Notes: generated by a model from the sequence alone, not told the origin. A stretch of DNA of 64,000 bases from Novosphingobium resinovorum (GCF_001742225.1 NZ_CP017075.1:372001-436000); one strand, 5' to 3'; positions 1 through 10,974 are shown, counted from the stretch's first letter. Translations and numbers: made by a program.

Positions 1-1411
1 GGCGCAGACCGGCAGGCAGCCGCGCCAGTGCGTCGAGCGCCTTGTCGAACAGCGTCAACGTGACGTCGCGTGCACGCCCGACGCGCTCGGCAGAGGCGAT
101 CAGCAGTTCGGGCGCAATGTCGCCCAGCCGGGGCGAGTGCCAGCGGGCGAGGCATTCGACGCCGATCGTGTCGAGATCGTCGGTCGCCACGATCGGCTGG
201 TAGTTCAGCGACAGCTCGCTCTCCAGGTCGGCCAGCTGCAGCGCTGCGTCAAGTGCCTGCTCGCTGCGGATCAGTCGCTCCAGTTCCTGCGAAAACAGCA
301 CGCACTGGCCGCGCTTGTGGTTCTTCGCGTGGTAGAGCGCGAAGTCGGCGCGGTCGAACAGCAGGTTGGCGCTGGCTGCGGTCTCCGGATAGACGGCAAG
401 GCCGGCGGAGCAGCCGACGGAAACCATGATGTCGCCGATGCGTGCGGGTTCGCGGATGGCGCGGCACAAGTCGCTCGCGACGCGTTCGGCCTCGGGTGGC
501 CCGCTCATGACGATCAGCCCGAACTCGTCGCCGCCGAGCCGGGCGACGATGGCGTCGGGAGGGCAGGCGGCGTTCATGCGCGCGCCGATGATCTGCAGCA
601 GGCGATCGCCATGGGCATGGCCGTGAGTGTCGTTGATCGGCTTGAAGCGGTCGAGGTCGATGAGGCCGACGCTGAAGCGGTCGTCGGGTCCGGCGCGCTC
701 CAGCAGGCCTTCCAGCGTGGCGAAGAAAAAGCGGCGGTTGGGCATCCCCGTCAATGCGTCGGTCTGGGCGAGGCGGGCATTCTCCTCGCCGAGTATCTGC
801 GCCTGCTGGCGCTCGTTGTTGAGGTCGCGCTGGGACGTTTCGAGATCGACGAAGGACCGGTAGGAATCGCGCAGGATCTTGAGGATACCGATCGCGACCA
901 GGGTGATGTTCGCGGCGATGGCGACAAGCACCTCATGGCCGATGAACAGCGAATAGGTGAGGAACGTGCCCAGCACGGTGACGCAGACCGCCATGGCCGC
1001 GCGGGGCAGGAAGCTGAGGCAGAATACGCAGCCCAGCACCGTTACCGAGACGAAGACGGCGACGTGGCCGTGCTCGTAAGGGCCGCCGTACTGGTCCAGC
1101 GTCAGCGACCAGGCGACGAAGGCCATCGAAAAGGCCACCGCGAAGAAATGGGTGCGGCGCAGGCGTCGGCGGACCGCCTCGGGTTCGAGGTCGGCGGGCT
1201 TCACCGGGCGGGTCCAGACGATCATGCGCACGACGCACGCCGCGATCAGGATGCTCGGGATCGTGTAGACCAGCAATGTTGGCGCCAACTGGCGATGGGT
1301 GAAGGCCAGGACGGCGGCATTGATCGAAAGCAGCCCGTACAGCGGTGGTATGTGCTCGCGCAGGCGCAGATACTGCGCGACGCTGAGAGGGTACTGACCG
1401 GCAACGTTCAT
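1..1411 (-). CDS. Membrane GGDEF-EAL c-di-GMP protein, C-terminus outside the window
   Basis: The minus frame opens with ATG at 1411 and runs open through the left edge (about 470 residues visible). The first ~170 residues are hydrophobic with several predicted membrane segments. A GGDEF domain follows, with an intact RLGGDEF signature near residue 291 and the usual DRFKPINDTHGH segment upstream of it. About 55 residues of an EAL domain then follow, where the signature reads GVECLARW instead of the usual EALLRW, so phosphodiesterase activity is doubtful. Inferred role: cyclic-di-GMP synthesis or sensing at the inner membrane. The rest of the EAL domain cannot be judged because the gene is truncated by the window. 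Confidence 0.85.
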   Translation of the reverse strand, partial: MNVAGQYPLSVAQYLRLREHIPPLYGLLSINAAVLAFTHRQLAPTLLVYTIPSILIAACVVRMIVWTRPVKPADLEPEAVRRRLRRTHFFAVAFSMAFVAWSLTLDQYGGPYEHGHVAVFVSVTVLGCVFCLSFLPRAAMAVCVTVLGTFLTYSLFIGHEVLVAIAANITLVAIGILKILRDSYRSFVDLETSQRDLNNERQQAQILGEENARLAQTDALTGMPNRRFFFATLEGLLERAGPDDRFSVGLIDLDRFKPINDTHGHAHGDRLLQIIGARMNAACPPDAIVARLGGDEFGLIVMSGPPEAERVASDLCRAIREPARIGDIMVSVGCSAGLAVYPETAASANLLFDRADFALYHAKNHKRGQCVLFSQELERLIRSEQALDAALQLADLESELSLNYQPIVATDDLDTIGVECLARWHSPRLGDIAPELLIASAERVGRARDVTLTLFDKALDALARLPAGLR

Positions 1412-1551
1412 GGGGTGCGCGTCTGCAATTCGAGAACGGGGAGATCGCAAGTGATCCCGGATAGTGTCCAAGTCTTTATGAAAAGTGCACGTGCCTTGCG
1501 AAACGATCCCGTAGTTACAGCCGATCCGGTGATTTTGGGGCAGTAAAGGGC

Positions 1552-4083
1552 ATGGATCGGCGCCGCTTCCAAGTGGGCGGATCAGACGCTAAACGCCCGG
1601 GCGTGAGCACGCTACCGATCCATGCCGTCCTGCCTGACCTCCTCGCCGCCTTGCGTGCGGGGACGGGCGCGGTGCTGATCGCGCCGCCCGGGGCCGGCAA
1701 GACCACCGCGCTTGCCCCGGCCCTGCTGGGCGAGGGCTGGTGCACCGGCACCGTCATCCTTCTTTCCCCGCGCCGTGTCGCCGCGCGCGCCGCTGCGGAA
1801 CGCATGGCCGAGGGGCTCGGCGAGGCGGCGGGCGAGACGATCGGCTACATCACCCGTCTCGACGTCAAGCGCTCGGCCCGCACCCGTGTCCTGGTGATGA
1901 CAGAGGCGATCTTCGTCTCGACGATCCTTGCCGATCCGGAGCTTCCGGGCGTGTCCGCCGTGCTGTTCGACGAGGCGCACGAACGCCATCTCGACAGCGA
2001 CCTCGGCCTTGCCCTTGCGATCGAAAGCCGCAGCATCCTGCGCGAGGACCTGCGGGTGGTGGTGATGTCGGCCACCATCGACGGCACCCGCTTCGCCCGG
2101 CTGCTGGGCGAGGGCACGCCGGTCATCGAGAGCGCGGGCAAGGCCTGGCCGCTGGACCTGCGCTGGCTTGGGCACGCGCCGGACAGGCGGATCGAGGATG
2201 CGGTGACCTCGGCCGTCCTCACCGCATGGCGTGAGACGGCACAGGAAGGGCGGGGGGGCGACGTGCTCGCGTTTCTGCCCGGTGTGCGCGAGATCGAGCG
2301 CGTAGCGGAAGCGCTGGTCCAGAAACTGCCCTCCGCGCTGGTCCTCCCGCTCCACGGACAGTGCGAGCCCGCCGCCCAGCGTGCAGCGATCCGGCGCGAT
2401 CCAGAAGGACGCCGCCGCGTGGTGCTTGCGACCGCCATCGCCGAGACCTCGCTGACGCTCGACGGCGTTTCGGTGGTGGTGGACGCGGGCCTTTCGCGCC
2501 GCGCGGAGTTCGACAAGGCGGCGGGCGTGACCCGGCTCGTCACGCACCGCGCCAGCCGGGCTTCGGCCGCCCAGCGTGCGGGGCGCGCCGCACGCCAGCA
2601 GCCCGGCGTCGCCTACCGCTTGTGGGAAGAAGCCGCGCATGCAGGCCGCCCCGAGTTCGACCCGCCGGAAATGCTGACCAGCGACCTCGCGCCGCTAACC
2701 CTTGCGCTGGCGCAGTGGGGGGCAGGCGCTCCCGAGGCGATGGCGTGGCTCGATCCGCCGCCGGTGCCTGCGCTGGAGGCGGCGCGCAAGGGCCTCGCCG
2801 CACTCGGCGCGCTGGACAAGGCGGGGCGCATTACCGCGTTCGGCCGCAAGGTCGCGAGCCTGCCGATGGATCCGCCACAGGCGGCGATGATCTTGCGCGC
2901 CGCTGAACACGGCGCAGGCGAAGATGCCGCGAAACTGGCGCTGCTGTTGCAGGAGCGCGGTCTAGGTGGCCGTAGCGACGATCTCGCACAGCGGCTCTCG
3001 CGCTGGAACGCCGATCGTGCCCCCCGCGCGCAGGCCTCGCGCAAGCTGGCTTCGGGCTGGGCACGCCGTGCGGCCGGACTGGTGCGGGCGGGCGCTTCGG
3101 ACGATCTGCCGCCCGGCGTGCTTCTCGCACTCGGCCGCCCGGACATGCTGGCACGCCGCCGCGACGGTTCGGGCGAGACGTGGCTGAGCGCCGGGGGGCG
3201 GGGCTACGTGCTCGATCCCGCCTCGCCGCTGGCTGCGCGCGAGTGGATGGTGATCGGTGATGCGCAGGGCCAGGCGAAAGGCGCGCGCATTCTTTCCGGT
3301 GCCTCGCTGGAGATTGCCGAAGTCGAGGCGTGGCTGGGTGACGCCATCGAACGTCGCACCATTCTGCGCTGGAACGAGGGCGACGCGCGGGTCGAGGCGC
3401 GGCTGGAGCGCTGCATGGGCGCCATCACCCTGACGAGCGGACCCGATCCAGCCCCCGATCCCGAGGCGATCCGCGCTTTCCTGATCGAGCGAATCCGTCT
3501 CAAGGGCCTGTCGCTGGTGCCGCTGGGCAAGGGCGCGCAAGGGTTTCTGCGCCGCGCACGCTATGCCGGGATCGCGGCGCTGTCCGAAGAGGCGCTGCTG
3601 GCGGACCTCGAGGACTGGCTCGGCCCGCTGCTCGGCCGCCGTCTCGACGCGCTCGATGGCGGCGCCTTGTCGCAGGCCTTGCGCAACCGGATGGACTGGA
3701 ACGACCAGCAGGAGCTTGAACGCCTCGCGCCCGCAGAATTCCGCAGTCCCGTAGGGACCAGCCATCCGATCGACTACGAGGACGAGGGCGGCCCCTCCGT
3801 CGAGATACGCGTGCAGGCGCTGTTCGGGCTCGACCGGCATCCCGGTTTCGGTCAGCCGTCGCAGCCGCTCCTGCTCAAGCTGACTTCGCCCGCCGGCCGC
3901 CCGCTCCAGACCACGCGCGACCTGCCGGGCTTCTGGCGCGGATCGTGGCGCGACGTGCAGCGCGACATGAAAGGCCGCTACCCGCGGCACCGCTGGCCGG
4001 ACGAGCCCTGGAACGAGGACCCCAGCCTCAAGACCCGCAATGCCTTCGAAGCCATGAAAGGTGGTGGAGGCCGCAAGGCGTGA
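1552..4083 (+). CDS. hrpB: ATP-dependent helicase HrpB
   Basis: DEAH-box superfamily 2 helicase of 843 residues, close to the usual HrpB length. Visible motifs are Walker A APPGAGKTT near residue 44, the DEAH box in LFDEAHERH near 143, SAT (VMSATIDG), and motif VI in the SAAQRAGRAARQ stretch near 340. The HrpB-specific C-terminal domain includes TRDLPGFWRGSW. Family role: RNA/DNA helicase of unsettled biological function. Two starts are possible: ATG 1552, with AAAGGG almost touching it, or GTG 1603 just before LPIHAVLPDL, where many family members begin. The identification is solid; the start is not. Confidence 0.93.
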   Translation: MDRRRFQVGGSDAKRPGVSTLPIHAVLPDLLAALRAGTGAVLIAPPGAGKTTALAPALLGEGWCTGTVILLSPRRVAARAAAERMAEGLGEAAGETIGYITRLDVKRSARTRVLVMTEAIFVSTILADPELPGVSAVLFDEAHERHLDSDLGLALAIESRSILREDLRVVVMSATIDGTRFARLLGEGTPVIESAGKAWPLDLRWLGHAPDRRIEDAVTSAVLTAWRETAQEGRGGDVLAFLPGVREIERVAEALVQKLPSALVLPLHGQCEPAAQRAAIRRDPEGRRRVVLATAIAETSLTLDGVSVVVDAGLSRRAEFDKAAGVTRLVTHRASRASAAQRAGRAARQQPGVAYRLWEEAAHAGRPEFDPPEMLTSDLAPLTLALAQWGAGAPEAMAWLDPPPVPALEAARKGLAALGALDKAGRITAFGRKVASLPMDPPQAAMILRAAEHGAGEDAAKLALLLQERGLGGRSDDLAQRLSRWNADRAPRAQASRKLASGWARRAAGLVRAGASDDLPPGVLLALGRPDMLARRRDGSGETWLSAGGRGYVLDPASPLAAREWMVIGDAQGQAKGARILSGASLEIAEVEAWLGDAIERRTILRWNEGDARVEARLERCMGAITLTSGPDPAPDPEAIRAFLIERIRLKGLSLVPLGKGAQGFLRRARYAGIAALSEEALLADLEDWLGPLLGRRLDALDGGALSQALRNRMDWNDQQELERLAPAEFRSPVGTSHPIDYEDEGGPSVEIRVQALFGLDRHPGFGQPSQPLLLKLTSPAGRPLQTTRDLPGFWRGSWRDVQRDMKGRYPRHRWPDEPWNEDPSLKTRNAFEAMKGGGGRKA

Positions 4084-4128
4084 TTCGCGCTTGATTTCAG
4101 CCTCGATTCGAGGGCAAAGCGCTGGCTC

Positions 4129-4407
4129 ATGAGCGCACGCATCTATCAACGCCCGAAGAACGCCATGCAGTCCGGCAAGGCGCTGCTCGATCAGTGGACC
4201 CTCGAGTTCACACCGTCGGAGGCTAAGAAGCCCGATCCCCTGATGGGTTGGGCCGGTTCGGGCGACATGCAGCAGCAGGTCATCCTGCGCTTCCCGACCT
4301 CGGACGAGGCAAAGGCTTATGCCGATAAGTACGGCATCGAGGCCGCCATCCACGCCACGCCGCCGCGCCGGCTCAAGATCCAGGCTTACGCCGACAACTT
4401 CCGCTGA
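4129..4407 (+). CDS. NDUFS4-like complex I accessory subunit (ETC complex I conserved region)
   Basis: A 92-residue protein with the compact fold expected of the alphaproteobacterial homologue of mitochondrial NDUFS4. Supporting segments are the N-terminal RIYQRPKNAMQSG, the WTLEF strand and the C-terminal PPRRLKIQAYADNFR. The family is a peripheral accessory subunit of NADH:ubiquinone oxidoreductase that stabilises the N module on the cytoplasmic face of the membrane. It stands alone between hrpB and the toxin-antitoxin pair, away from any nuo operon, which is common in alphaproteobacteria. The ATG at 4129 is the only sensible start. Confidence 0.88.
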   Translation: MSARIYQRPKNAMQSGKALLDQWTLEFTPSEAKKPDPLMGWAGSGDMQQQVILRFPTSDEAKAYADKYGIEAAIHATPPRRLKIQAYADNFR

Positions 4408-4425
4408 GATATTAGGGGGCACGAC

Positions 4426-4454
4426 TTGACGTTGTACAAATTTTTGTACATATT
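4426..4454 (+). promoter_or_regulatory. yefM-yoeB promoter with paired TGTACA operator boxes
   Basis: TTGACG (4426-4431) and CATATT (4449-4454) form a -35/-10 pair with 17-bp spacing. Two TGTACA hexamers (4433-4438 and 4445-4450) sit in the spacer and over the -10, 12 bp apart centre to centre. TGTACA is the core recognised by YefM in Escherichia coli, as I recall the literature, so autorepression by YefM-YoeB is expected. The predicted transcription start falls at about 4461, on the yefM ATG. Confidence 0.75.
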
Positions 4455-4460
4455 TACGTC

Positions 4461-4715
4461 ATGGAAGTGCTCCCGTTCTCCGAAGCGCGCGCCAATTTCA
4501 AGGCGCTGATGGATCATGTGGTGGACGATCGTTCACCCGTCATCGTTACACGCCAAAAGGCGGAAGCGGTGGTCGTGGTCTCGCTGTCCGACTGGAACGC
4601 AATGGCCGAAACCATGCACCTTGTCTCGACCCCGGCGAATTCGACCCGCCTGCGCGATTCCGTTCGGGAACTCGATGGGGGGGAAGGGCAGGAACGCAAT
4701 CTCGTCCAGCCATAG
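4461..4715 (+). CDS. yefM: Antitoxin of the YefM/Phd family
   Basis: An 84-residue antitoxin. The N-terminal DNA-binding half starts MEVLPFSEARANFKALMD and contains SPVIVTRQ and the AVVVVSLSDW strand typical of Phd/YefM. The C-terminal RLRDSVRELDGGEGQERNL is the disordered arm that wraps YoeB. It is followed after 9 nt by the toxin gene. No Shine-Dalgarno sequence precedes the ATG, and the predicted transcript starts on or next to it, so translation may be leaderless. Function: neutralises YoeB and represses its own promoter together with the toxin. Confidence 0.93.
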   Translation: MEVLPFSEARANFKALMDHVVDDRSPVIVTRQKAEAVVVVSLSDWNAMAETMHLVSTPANSTRLRDSVRELDGGEGQERNLVQP

Positions 4716-4724
4716 GAGGCTGGA

Positions 4725-4994
4725 GTGAAAATCGTTTTCGCCTCTCGCACCTGGGAGGATTACCAGCACTGGGTCGCCAATGACCGTACCACGCTGGAAA
4801 GGCTGAATGCGCTGATCGAACAGTGCCGCCGGACGCCTTTCAAGGGGACCGGAAAGCCGGAGCCGCTCAAGGGCGAATTGCAGGGCTGGTGGTCGCGGCG
4901 GATCAATCAGGCGGACAGGCTGGTCTATCGCGTCGCCGGAAGTGGAGCGGAGCAGCGGCTGGAAATCGCCCAATGCCGATTCCATTACGTCTGA
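4725..4994 (+). CDS. yoeB: Toxin YoeB (Txe/YoeB family mRNA interferase)
   Basis: An 89-residue ribosome-dependent endoribonuclease. All residues known to matter in E. coli YoeB are present: Glu46 in KPEPLK, Arg65 in DRLVYR, and the terminal His87-Tyr88 in CRFHYV; WWSRRI is also conserved. The start is GTG 4725 with AGGAGG at 4714-4719, overlapping the yefM stop codon, so the toxin has a strong ribosome binding site and probably relies on read-through from the upstream promoter. The catalytic set is intact, so the module looks functional. Confidence 0.95.
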   Translation: MKIVFASRTWEDYQHWVANDRTTLERLNALIEQCRRTPFKGTGKPEPLKGELQGWWSRRINQADRLVYRVAGSGAEQRLEIAQCRFHYV

Positions 4995-5023
4995 CGCTTG
5001 CTTTCCTGTCAAACCACCGCCAT

Positions 5024-5121
5024 AGGGCGCTTCGGGAGTCGGACGGGCGTTTGCGTCCGCCAACTTGGTCAGGTCCGGAAGGAAGCAGCCACAACGGGTT
5101 GCGGCGGGTCGTTCGGCTCCT
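5024..5121 (+). ncRNA. ffs: Signal recognition particle RNA (4.5S, small bacterial type)
   Basis: The apical domain is unmistakable: GGTCAGGTCCGGAAGGAAGC (about 5067-5086) followed by AGCCAC carries the conserved symmetric and asymmetric loops that bind Ffh. The flanks CGGGAGTCGGACGGGCG and GGCGGGTCGTTCGGC pair to form the stem. A T-rich run (CATTTTTC) at 5122-5130 probably ends transcription. It lies directly upstream of dnaX, the usual alphaproteobacterial location. The 5' and 3' ends are estimated to within about 5 nt. Confidence 0.93.
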
Positions 5122-5248
5122 TCATTTTTCTACATCGTTGAATTTTCACGTCTTTGTGTCCTTCTGGATGCGAAGGCTGTGGAACATGCCGGTAAGCGTG
5201 CCGCTTTCCTCCTGACATCCCGGGCGCGAACCCCTAGTTTGAGCGACG

Positions 5249-7153
5249 ATGGACGATTCACGCGACATGTTCGGCGATACGCCCCCCTGGGACGAAGACG
5301 ACGCTGACGACAAGCCCGATGCCGCCGAACTGGAGGCAGCAGGGCAGCAGTCGATGTTCGGCGCTCCTGAGCCGGAAGCGACGCCGGAGCCAAAGCCCAC
5401 CACTGCCGAACTCGAAGCAGCCGGGCAAAGCGCCATGTTCGCCGAGGCAACCGAACCTGCCGTCGTTCCCGCTCAGCCAAAGCCCGTCGAAGCGCCCTCG
5501 GCCAAGCCCGCCCCTGCCGGAACGACAGCGCAGCCCTACCGCGTGCTCGCGCGCAAGTATCGTCCGCAGACCTTCGCCGAACTGATCGGGCAGGAGGCGA
5601 TGGTCCAGACCCTCGCCAACGCGATCAAGCGCGATCGGTTGGCTCATGCCTTCCTGATGACCGGCGTGCGCGGGGTCGGCAAGACCTCGACCGCGCGCCT
5701 CATCGCCAAGGCCCTCAACTGCATCGGCCCGGACGGGCAGGGTGGCCCGACGATCGACCCTTGCGGCCAGTGCGAACCCTGCGTCGCTATCGCCGAGGGC
5801 CGCCATATCGACGTCATCGAGATGGACGCCGCCAGCCACACCGGCGTCGACGACGTGCGCGAGATCATCGAGGCGGTGCGCTATGCCGCCGTCTCGGCGC
5901 GCTACAAAATCTACATCATCGACGAAGTTCACATGCTCTCGCGCAATGCTTTCAACGCGTTGCTCAAGACTCTTGAGGAACCACCGGCGCACGTGAAGTT
6001 TCTCTTCGCGACGACCGAGGTGGACAAGTTGCCGGTCACGGTGCTGTCGCGCTGCCAGCGCTTCGACTTGCGCCGTATCCCCGCGCCGATGCTGGCGGGC
6101 CACTTCGCGCACGTCTGCGCAAAGGAAGGCGTCGAGGCCGAGGCCGAGGCACTTGCGATGGTTGCCGCCGCCGCCGAGGGTTCGGTGCGCGACGGCCTCT
6201 CGATTCTCGATCAGGCCATCGCGCATGCCGATCTTGATGGAGAAGGCCAGGTCCGCGCCGACAAGGTCCGCGACATGCTCGGTCTCTCGGACAAGAGCGT
6301 GCAGCGCAAGCTCATCGCCGCGATCCTGGACGGCAAGGGCGGCGACCTGCTCGACCTCGTCGCGCACCAGTTCGCGCTCGGTGTCGAGCCGATCGCGCTG
6401 ATGCGCGGCCTCATGGACCTGACCCACCGCGTCGCCGTGGCGCAAGTCAGCGGCAGCGCCGAAGCGCACTCCACCGAGGAGCGCGAGGCGATCGAGGGTT
6501 GGGCTAAGTCGCTGCGGGCGGGGCAACTCCATCGCCTGTGGCAACTGCTGCTCAAGGGGCATGACGAGGTGAAGTCCGCGCCCGATCCGCTCGTCGCGGC
6601 GCAGATGGCGCTGCTGCGGATCATGCACGCCAGCGACATGCCTGACCCCGGCGCACTGGTCCGCAAGCTGGAGGAAATCGCCTCCCGAGCGCCTGCGGCT
6701 CCTGTGGCCGAGCAGGGAAGTGCCGCGTCGGGCGCGCCTGTCGCAATGTCACCGGCTGCGATCTCGCCGCGCTGGGAAGCGCTGGTCGATGATGTCGAGC
6801 ATGCGGGTGAGATGTCCGCCGCGAACACCATGCGCATGCAGGTGCGGGTGGTCGAGCTTTCGCCCGGCCTGCTGCGCTATGCCCAGCCGCCGGGCTTCAA
6901 CGAGGACATCGTCGCCGTTCTGCGCGGCGGCCTGCAAGCCGCGACCGGCGAACGCTGGCAGGTCGAGAAAGTCGCGGGAGAAGGCGCGCCCACCCTCGTC
7001 GAAGTGCACCAGGTAAAGAAGACTGCCGACGCCGAGGCGCTGCGATCCTCGCCATTGGTCGAGGCGACGCTGGCGGCATTCCCCGGCGCCGAACTCATTC
7101 AGGAAGATCGCCAGGCCGCCATCGGCGGTGGCGGCCGCAATTGGAGACGTTGA
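5249..7153 (+). CDS. dnaX: DNA polymerase III subunit gamma/tau
   Basis: Clamp-loader ATPase of 634 residues. The AAA+ core begins near residue 97 (YRVLARKYRPQTF). It has Walker A GVRGVGKTS at 139-147, a zinc-binding cysteine cluster (NC...DPCGQCEPC) near 157-178, Walker B IYIIDEVHML, and the SRC sensor in LSRCQRFDL. An acidic, proline-rich N-terminal extension of about 95 residues precedes the core and contains two copies of an AELEAAGQ...MF motif (around 26-37 and 53-64). It is followed by ybaB after one base. No slippery frameshift site is obvious, so one full-length product is expected. Confidence 0.96.
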   Translation: MDDSRDMFGDTPPWDEDDADDKPDAAELEAAGQQSMFGAPEPEATPEPKPTTAELEAAGQSAMFAEATEPAVVPAQPKPVEAPSAKPAPAGTTAQPYRVLARKYRPQTFAELIGQEAMVQTLANAIKRDRLAHAFLMTGVRGVGKTSTARLIAKALNCIGPDGQGGPTIDPCGQCEPCVAIAEGRHIDVIEMDAASHTGVDDVREIIEAVRYAAVSARYKIYIIDEVHMLSRNAFNALLKTLEEPPAHVKFLFATTEVDKLPVTVLSRCQRFDLRRIPAPMLAGHFAHVCAKEGVEAEAEALAMVAAAAEGSVRDGLSILDQAIAHADLDGEGQVRADKVRDMLGLSDKSVQRKLIAAILDGKGGDLLDLVAHQFALGVEPIALMRGLMDLTHRVAVAQVSGSAEAHSTEEREAIEGWAKSLRAGQLHRLWQLLLKGHDEVKSAPDPLVAAQMALLRIMHASDMPDPGALVRKLEEIASRAPAAPVAEQGSAASGAPVAMSPAAISPRWEALVDDVEHAGEMSAANTMRMQVRVVELSPGLLRYAQPPGFNEDIVAVLRGGLQAATGERWQVEKVAGEGAPTLVEVHQVKKTADAEALRSSPLVEATLAAFPGAELIQEDRQAAIGGGGRNWRR

Positions 7154-7154
7154 G

Positions 7155-7490
7155 ATGAAGTCGATGGAAGAGATGATCCAGGCCGCGCAAGCGGCCGCCG
7201 AGACCATCCAGAAGCAGATGAACGAAACCCAGGGCAAGCTCGACCAGCTTGAGGTCGAGGGGCTGTCGGGCGGCGGTCTCGTCAAGATCCGCTGTTCGGC
7301 GAAGGGCCGCGTGATCGGCGTGGCCATCGACGACAGCCTGATGGTGGCCTCGGAAAAGCCGATCCTCGAAGACCTGATCGCGGCCGCCTACAACGACGCG
7401 CGCGTCAAGGCCGACTCGGTGGCGAACGAGGAACTCGCCAAGGCCCAGCAGGGCATGGGCCTGCCGCCGGGCTTCAAGCTGCCGTTCTAA
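7155..7490 (+). CDS. YbaB/EbfC family nucleoid-associated protein
   Basis: 111 residues: MKSMEEMIQAAQAAAETIQK begins a long N-terminal helix, then comes the conserved core (GGGLVKIRCSAKGRV) and a C-terminal stretch ending LPPGFKLPF, typical of YbaB. The family forms DNA-binding dimers and is commonly encoded next to dnaX and recR. ATG 7155 is chosen because GGAG lies 8 nt upstream and the dnaX stop ends at 7153, so the two genes are almost certainly co-transcribed and coupled. Confidence 0.94.
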   Translation: MKSMEEMIQAAQAAAETIQKQMNETQGKLDQLEVEGLSGGGLVKIRCSAKGRVIGVAIDDSLMVASEKPILEDLIAAAYNDARVKADSVANEELAKAQQGMGLPPGFKLPF

Positions 7491-7510
7491 AGCGCGTTTG
7501 CCTTTTCGGG

Positions 7511-7604
7511 GCTTCAACAAGCTCAGCCTGAGCGGTGGTTCGGGCTGGGCTTTTCTTTTTTGCAGTCTTCGCCCCTGGCCCGCTCGTCCTGAGCTTGTCG
7601 AAGG
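7511..7604. repeat. Dispersed inverted repeat, family C (CTTCRACAAGCTCAG type)
   Basis: GCTTCAACAAGCTCAGCCTGAGCGG (arm positions 7511-7535) faces a near-complementary arm at 7580-7604 ending GAGCTTGTCGAAGG. The arms could fold into a hairpin 20 bp after the ybaB stop. A second copy of the same arms flanks 24215-24400. I see no gene or convincing promoter in the remaining 7605-7796 stretch before lon. Confidence 0.75.
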
Positions 7605-7796
7605 ACCACGCGCCGACGCTAAGGTCTTGCGCTGAAACGGTGCGGTTCACGCCATTATACCTCGAAATCGGACCTAGCTGGGGATGCCCTCGCAACGTGA
7701 TGAGGGTAATTTCCTGTAGCGAACAGGCGGGTTTCCACGGCCTTTCGCCTCGAAAAGATTGCAAGGCGACCAAAACCCCCCATATCCTGCGGGAAT

Positions 7797-10250
<2,454 letters not shown>

Positions 10251-10260
10251 CTAACGGTTG

Positions 10261-10290
10261 CCGATCCTCTTCCCGCTGGAGGAGGATCGG
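10261..10290. terminator. Hairpin downstream of lon
   Basis: A 13-bp stem (10261-10273 pairing with 10278-10290, one G-T wobble) and a CGCT loop lie 10 bp after the lon stop. There is no T-tract, so it may act as an mRNA-stabilising or Rho-independent-like structure; efficiency is uncertain. Confidence 0.55.
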
Positions 10291-10334
10291 TGCCGGGTAT
10301 CGCTCTTGGCCGACGCTGTGGGCCGACTGTCGCC

Positions 10335-10874
10335 ATGCCCGATCGCTACTTTCCGCCTTCGGAATTTCTGCAGGCCGTCATTGTCGATGACGTGTGTTTC
10401 GGTGGCCATGTGTTCGGCGAAGCGAACCTGCAGCGGCTCATTGCGGCGACCCGTCACACAGACGCGGCCAATCGCGATTGGGCGGTGATGCTGTTGTCTC
10501 AACTGAAACTGGATCGACCGGACGTCCGCGCCGCTTTGTCCGAGGCGGCTGAGGATGATGCCTCCGAGGTACGCGTCGAGGCCATTCATGGGCTCGCGCT
10601 GATAGACCCTCGCGCGGCTTTGCCGTTCCTGTCGAAGGCCCTGCGCGGTGAAACAGTGTCCATGCCCTTGCTGGAAGCTGCCGAACTGGTGGCGGACCCC
10701 ATGCTGATTTGCGACCTTGAGGCTTTTGCGGAAGAATCTGACGATGCCTTTCTCGACACTCTGGTGGCCAATCGCGATCGCCGCATGCCGCGCCTCGATA
10801 GTGAAGTGAGATTTGCATTGTCCAAATCGATCCGCAGTTTCGGTCAGTTTCTCAGCGTGTTGATGTTCAAGTAA
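10335..10874 (+). CDS. HEAT-repeat-like protein of unknown function
   Basis: 179 residues from ATG 10335 (MPDRYFPPSEFLQAVI). The body is all-helical with repeated DRPDVRAALSEAAEDDASEVRVEAIHG-like units typical of HEAT repeats, for example VRVEAIHGLALIDPRAALPF. No catalytic motif is visible. HEAT repeats usually mediate protein-protein contacts. The gene sits between lon and a DUF418 gene with 84 nt and 100 nt gaps and need not be functionally tied to lon. An earlier in-frame start exists but would overlap the post-lon hairpin. The product could be an adaptor or an immunity-like protein; nothing in the sequence decides this. Confidence 0.7.
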   Translation: MPDRYFPPSEFLQAVIVDDVCFGGHVFGEANLQRLIAATRHTDAANRDWAVMLLSQLKLDRPDVRAALSEAAEDDASEVRVEAIHGLALIDPRAALPFLSKALRGETVSMPLLEAAELVADPMLICDLEAFAEESDDAFLDTLVANRDRRMPRLDSEVRFALSKSIRSFGQFLSVLMFK

Positions 10875-10974
10875 TTCAATGTGGCGGTATTTGTCATGAA
10901 CTGGCGAATAGCGTTTGATTGACTGTGTTTTGCCGCTCACTTACGATCCCGTCAGAATACTGGTGAGGGCAGTC

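Noticed and set aside
5249..7153. Programmed frameshift in dnaX producing a shorter gamma subunit
   Set aside because: No A-AAA-AAG-type slippery heptamer with a following stop in the -1 frame was seen near the expected position.
7749..7785. Sigma-32-like promoter before lon (CTCGAAA ... CCCCATAT)
   Set aside because: The -10-like match is good but the spacing to the -35-like element is about 22 bp, too long for the heat-shock consensus, and the predicted start would leave almost no leader.
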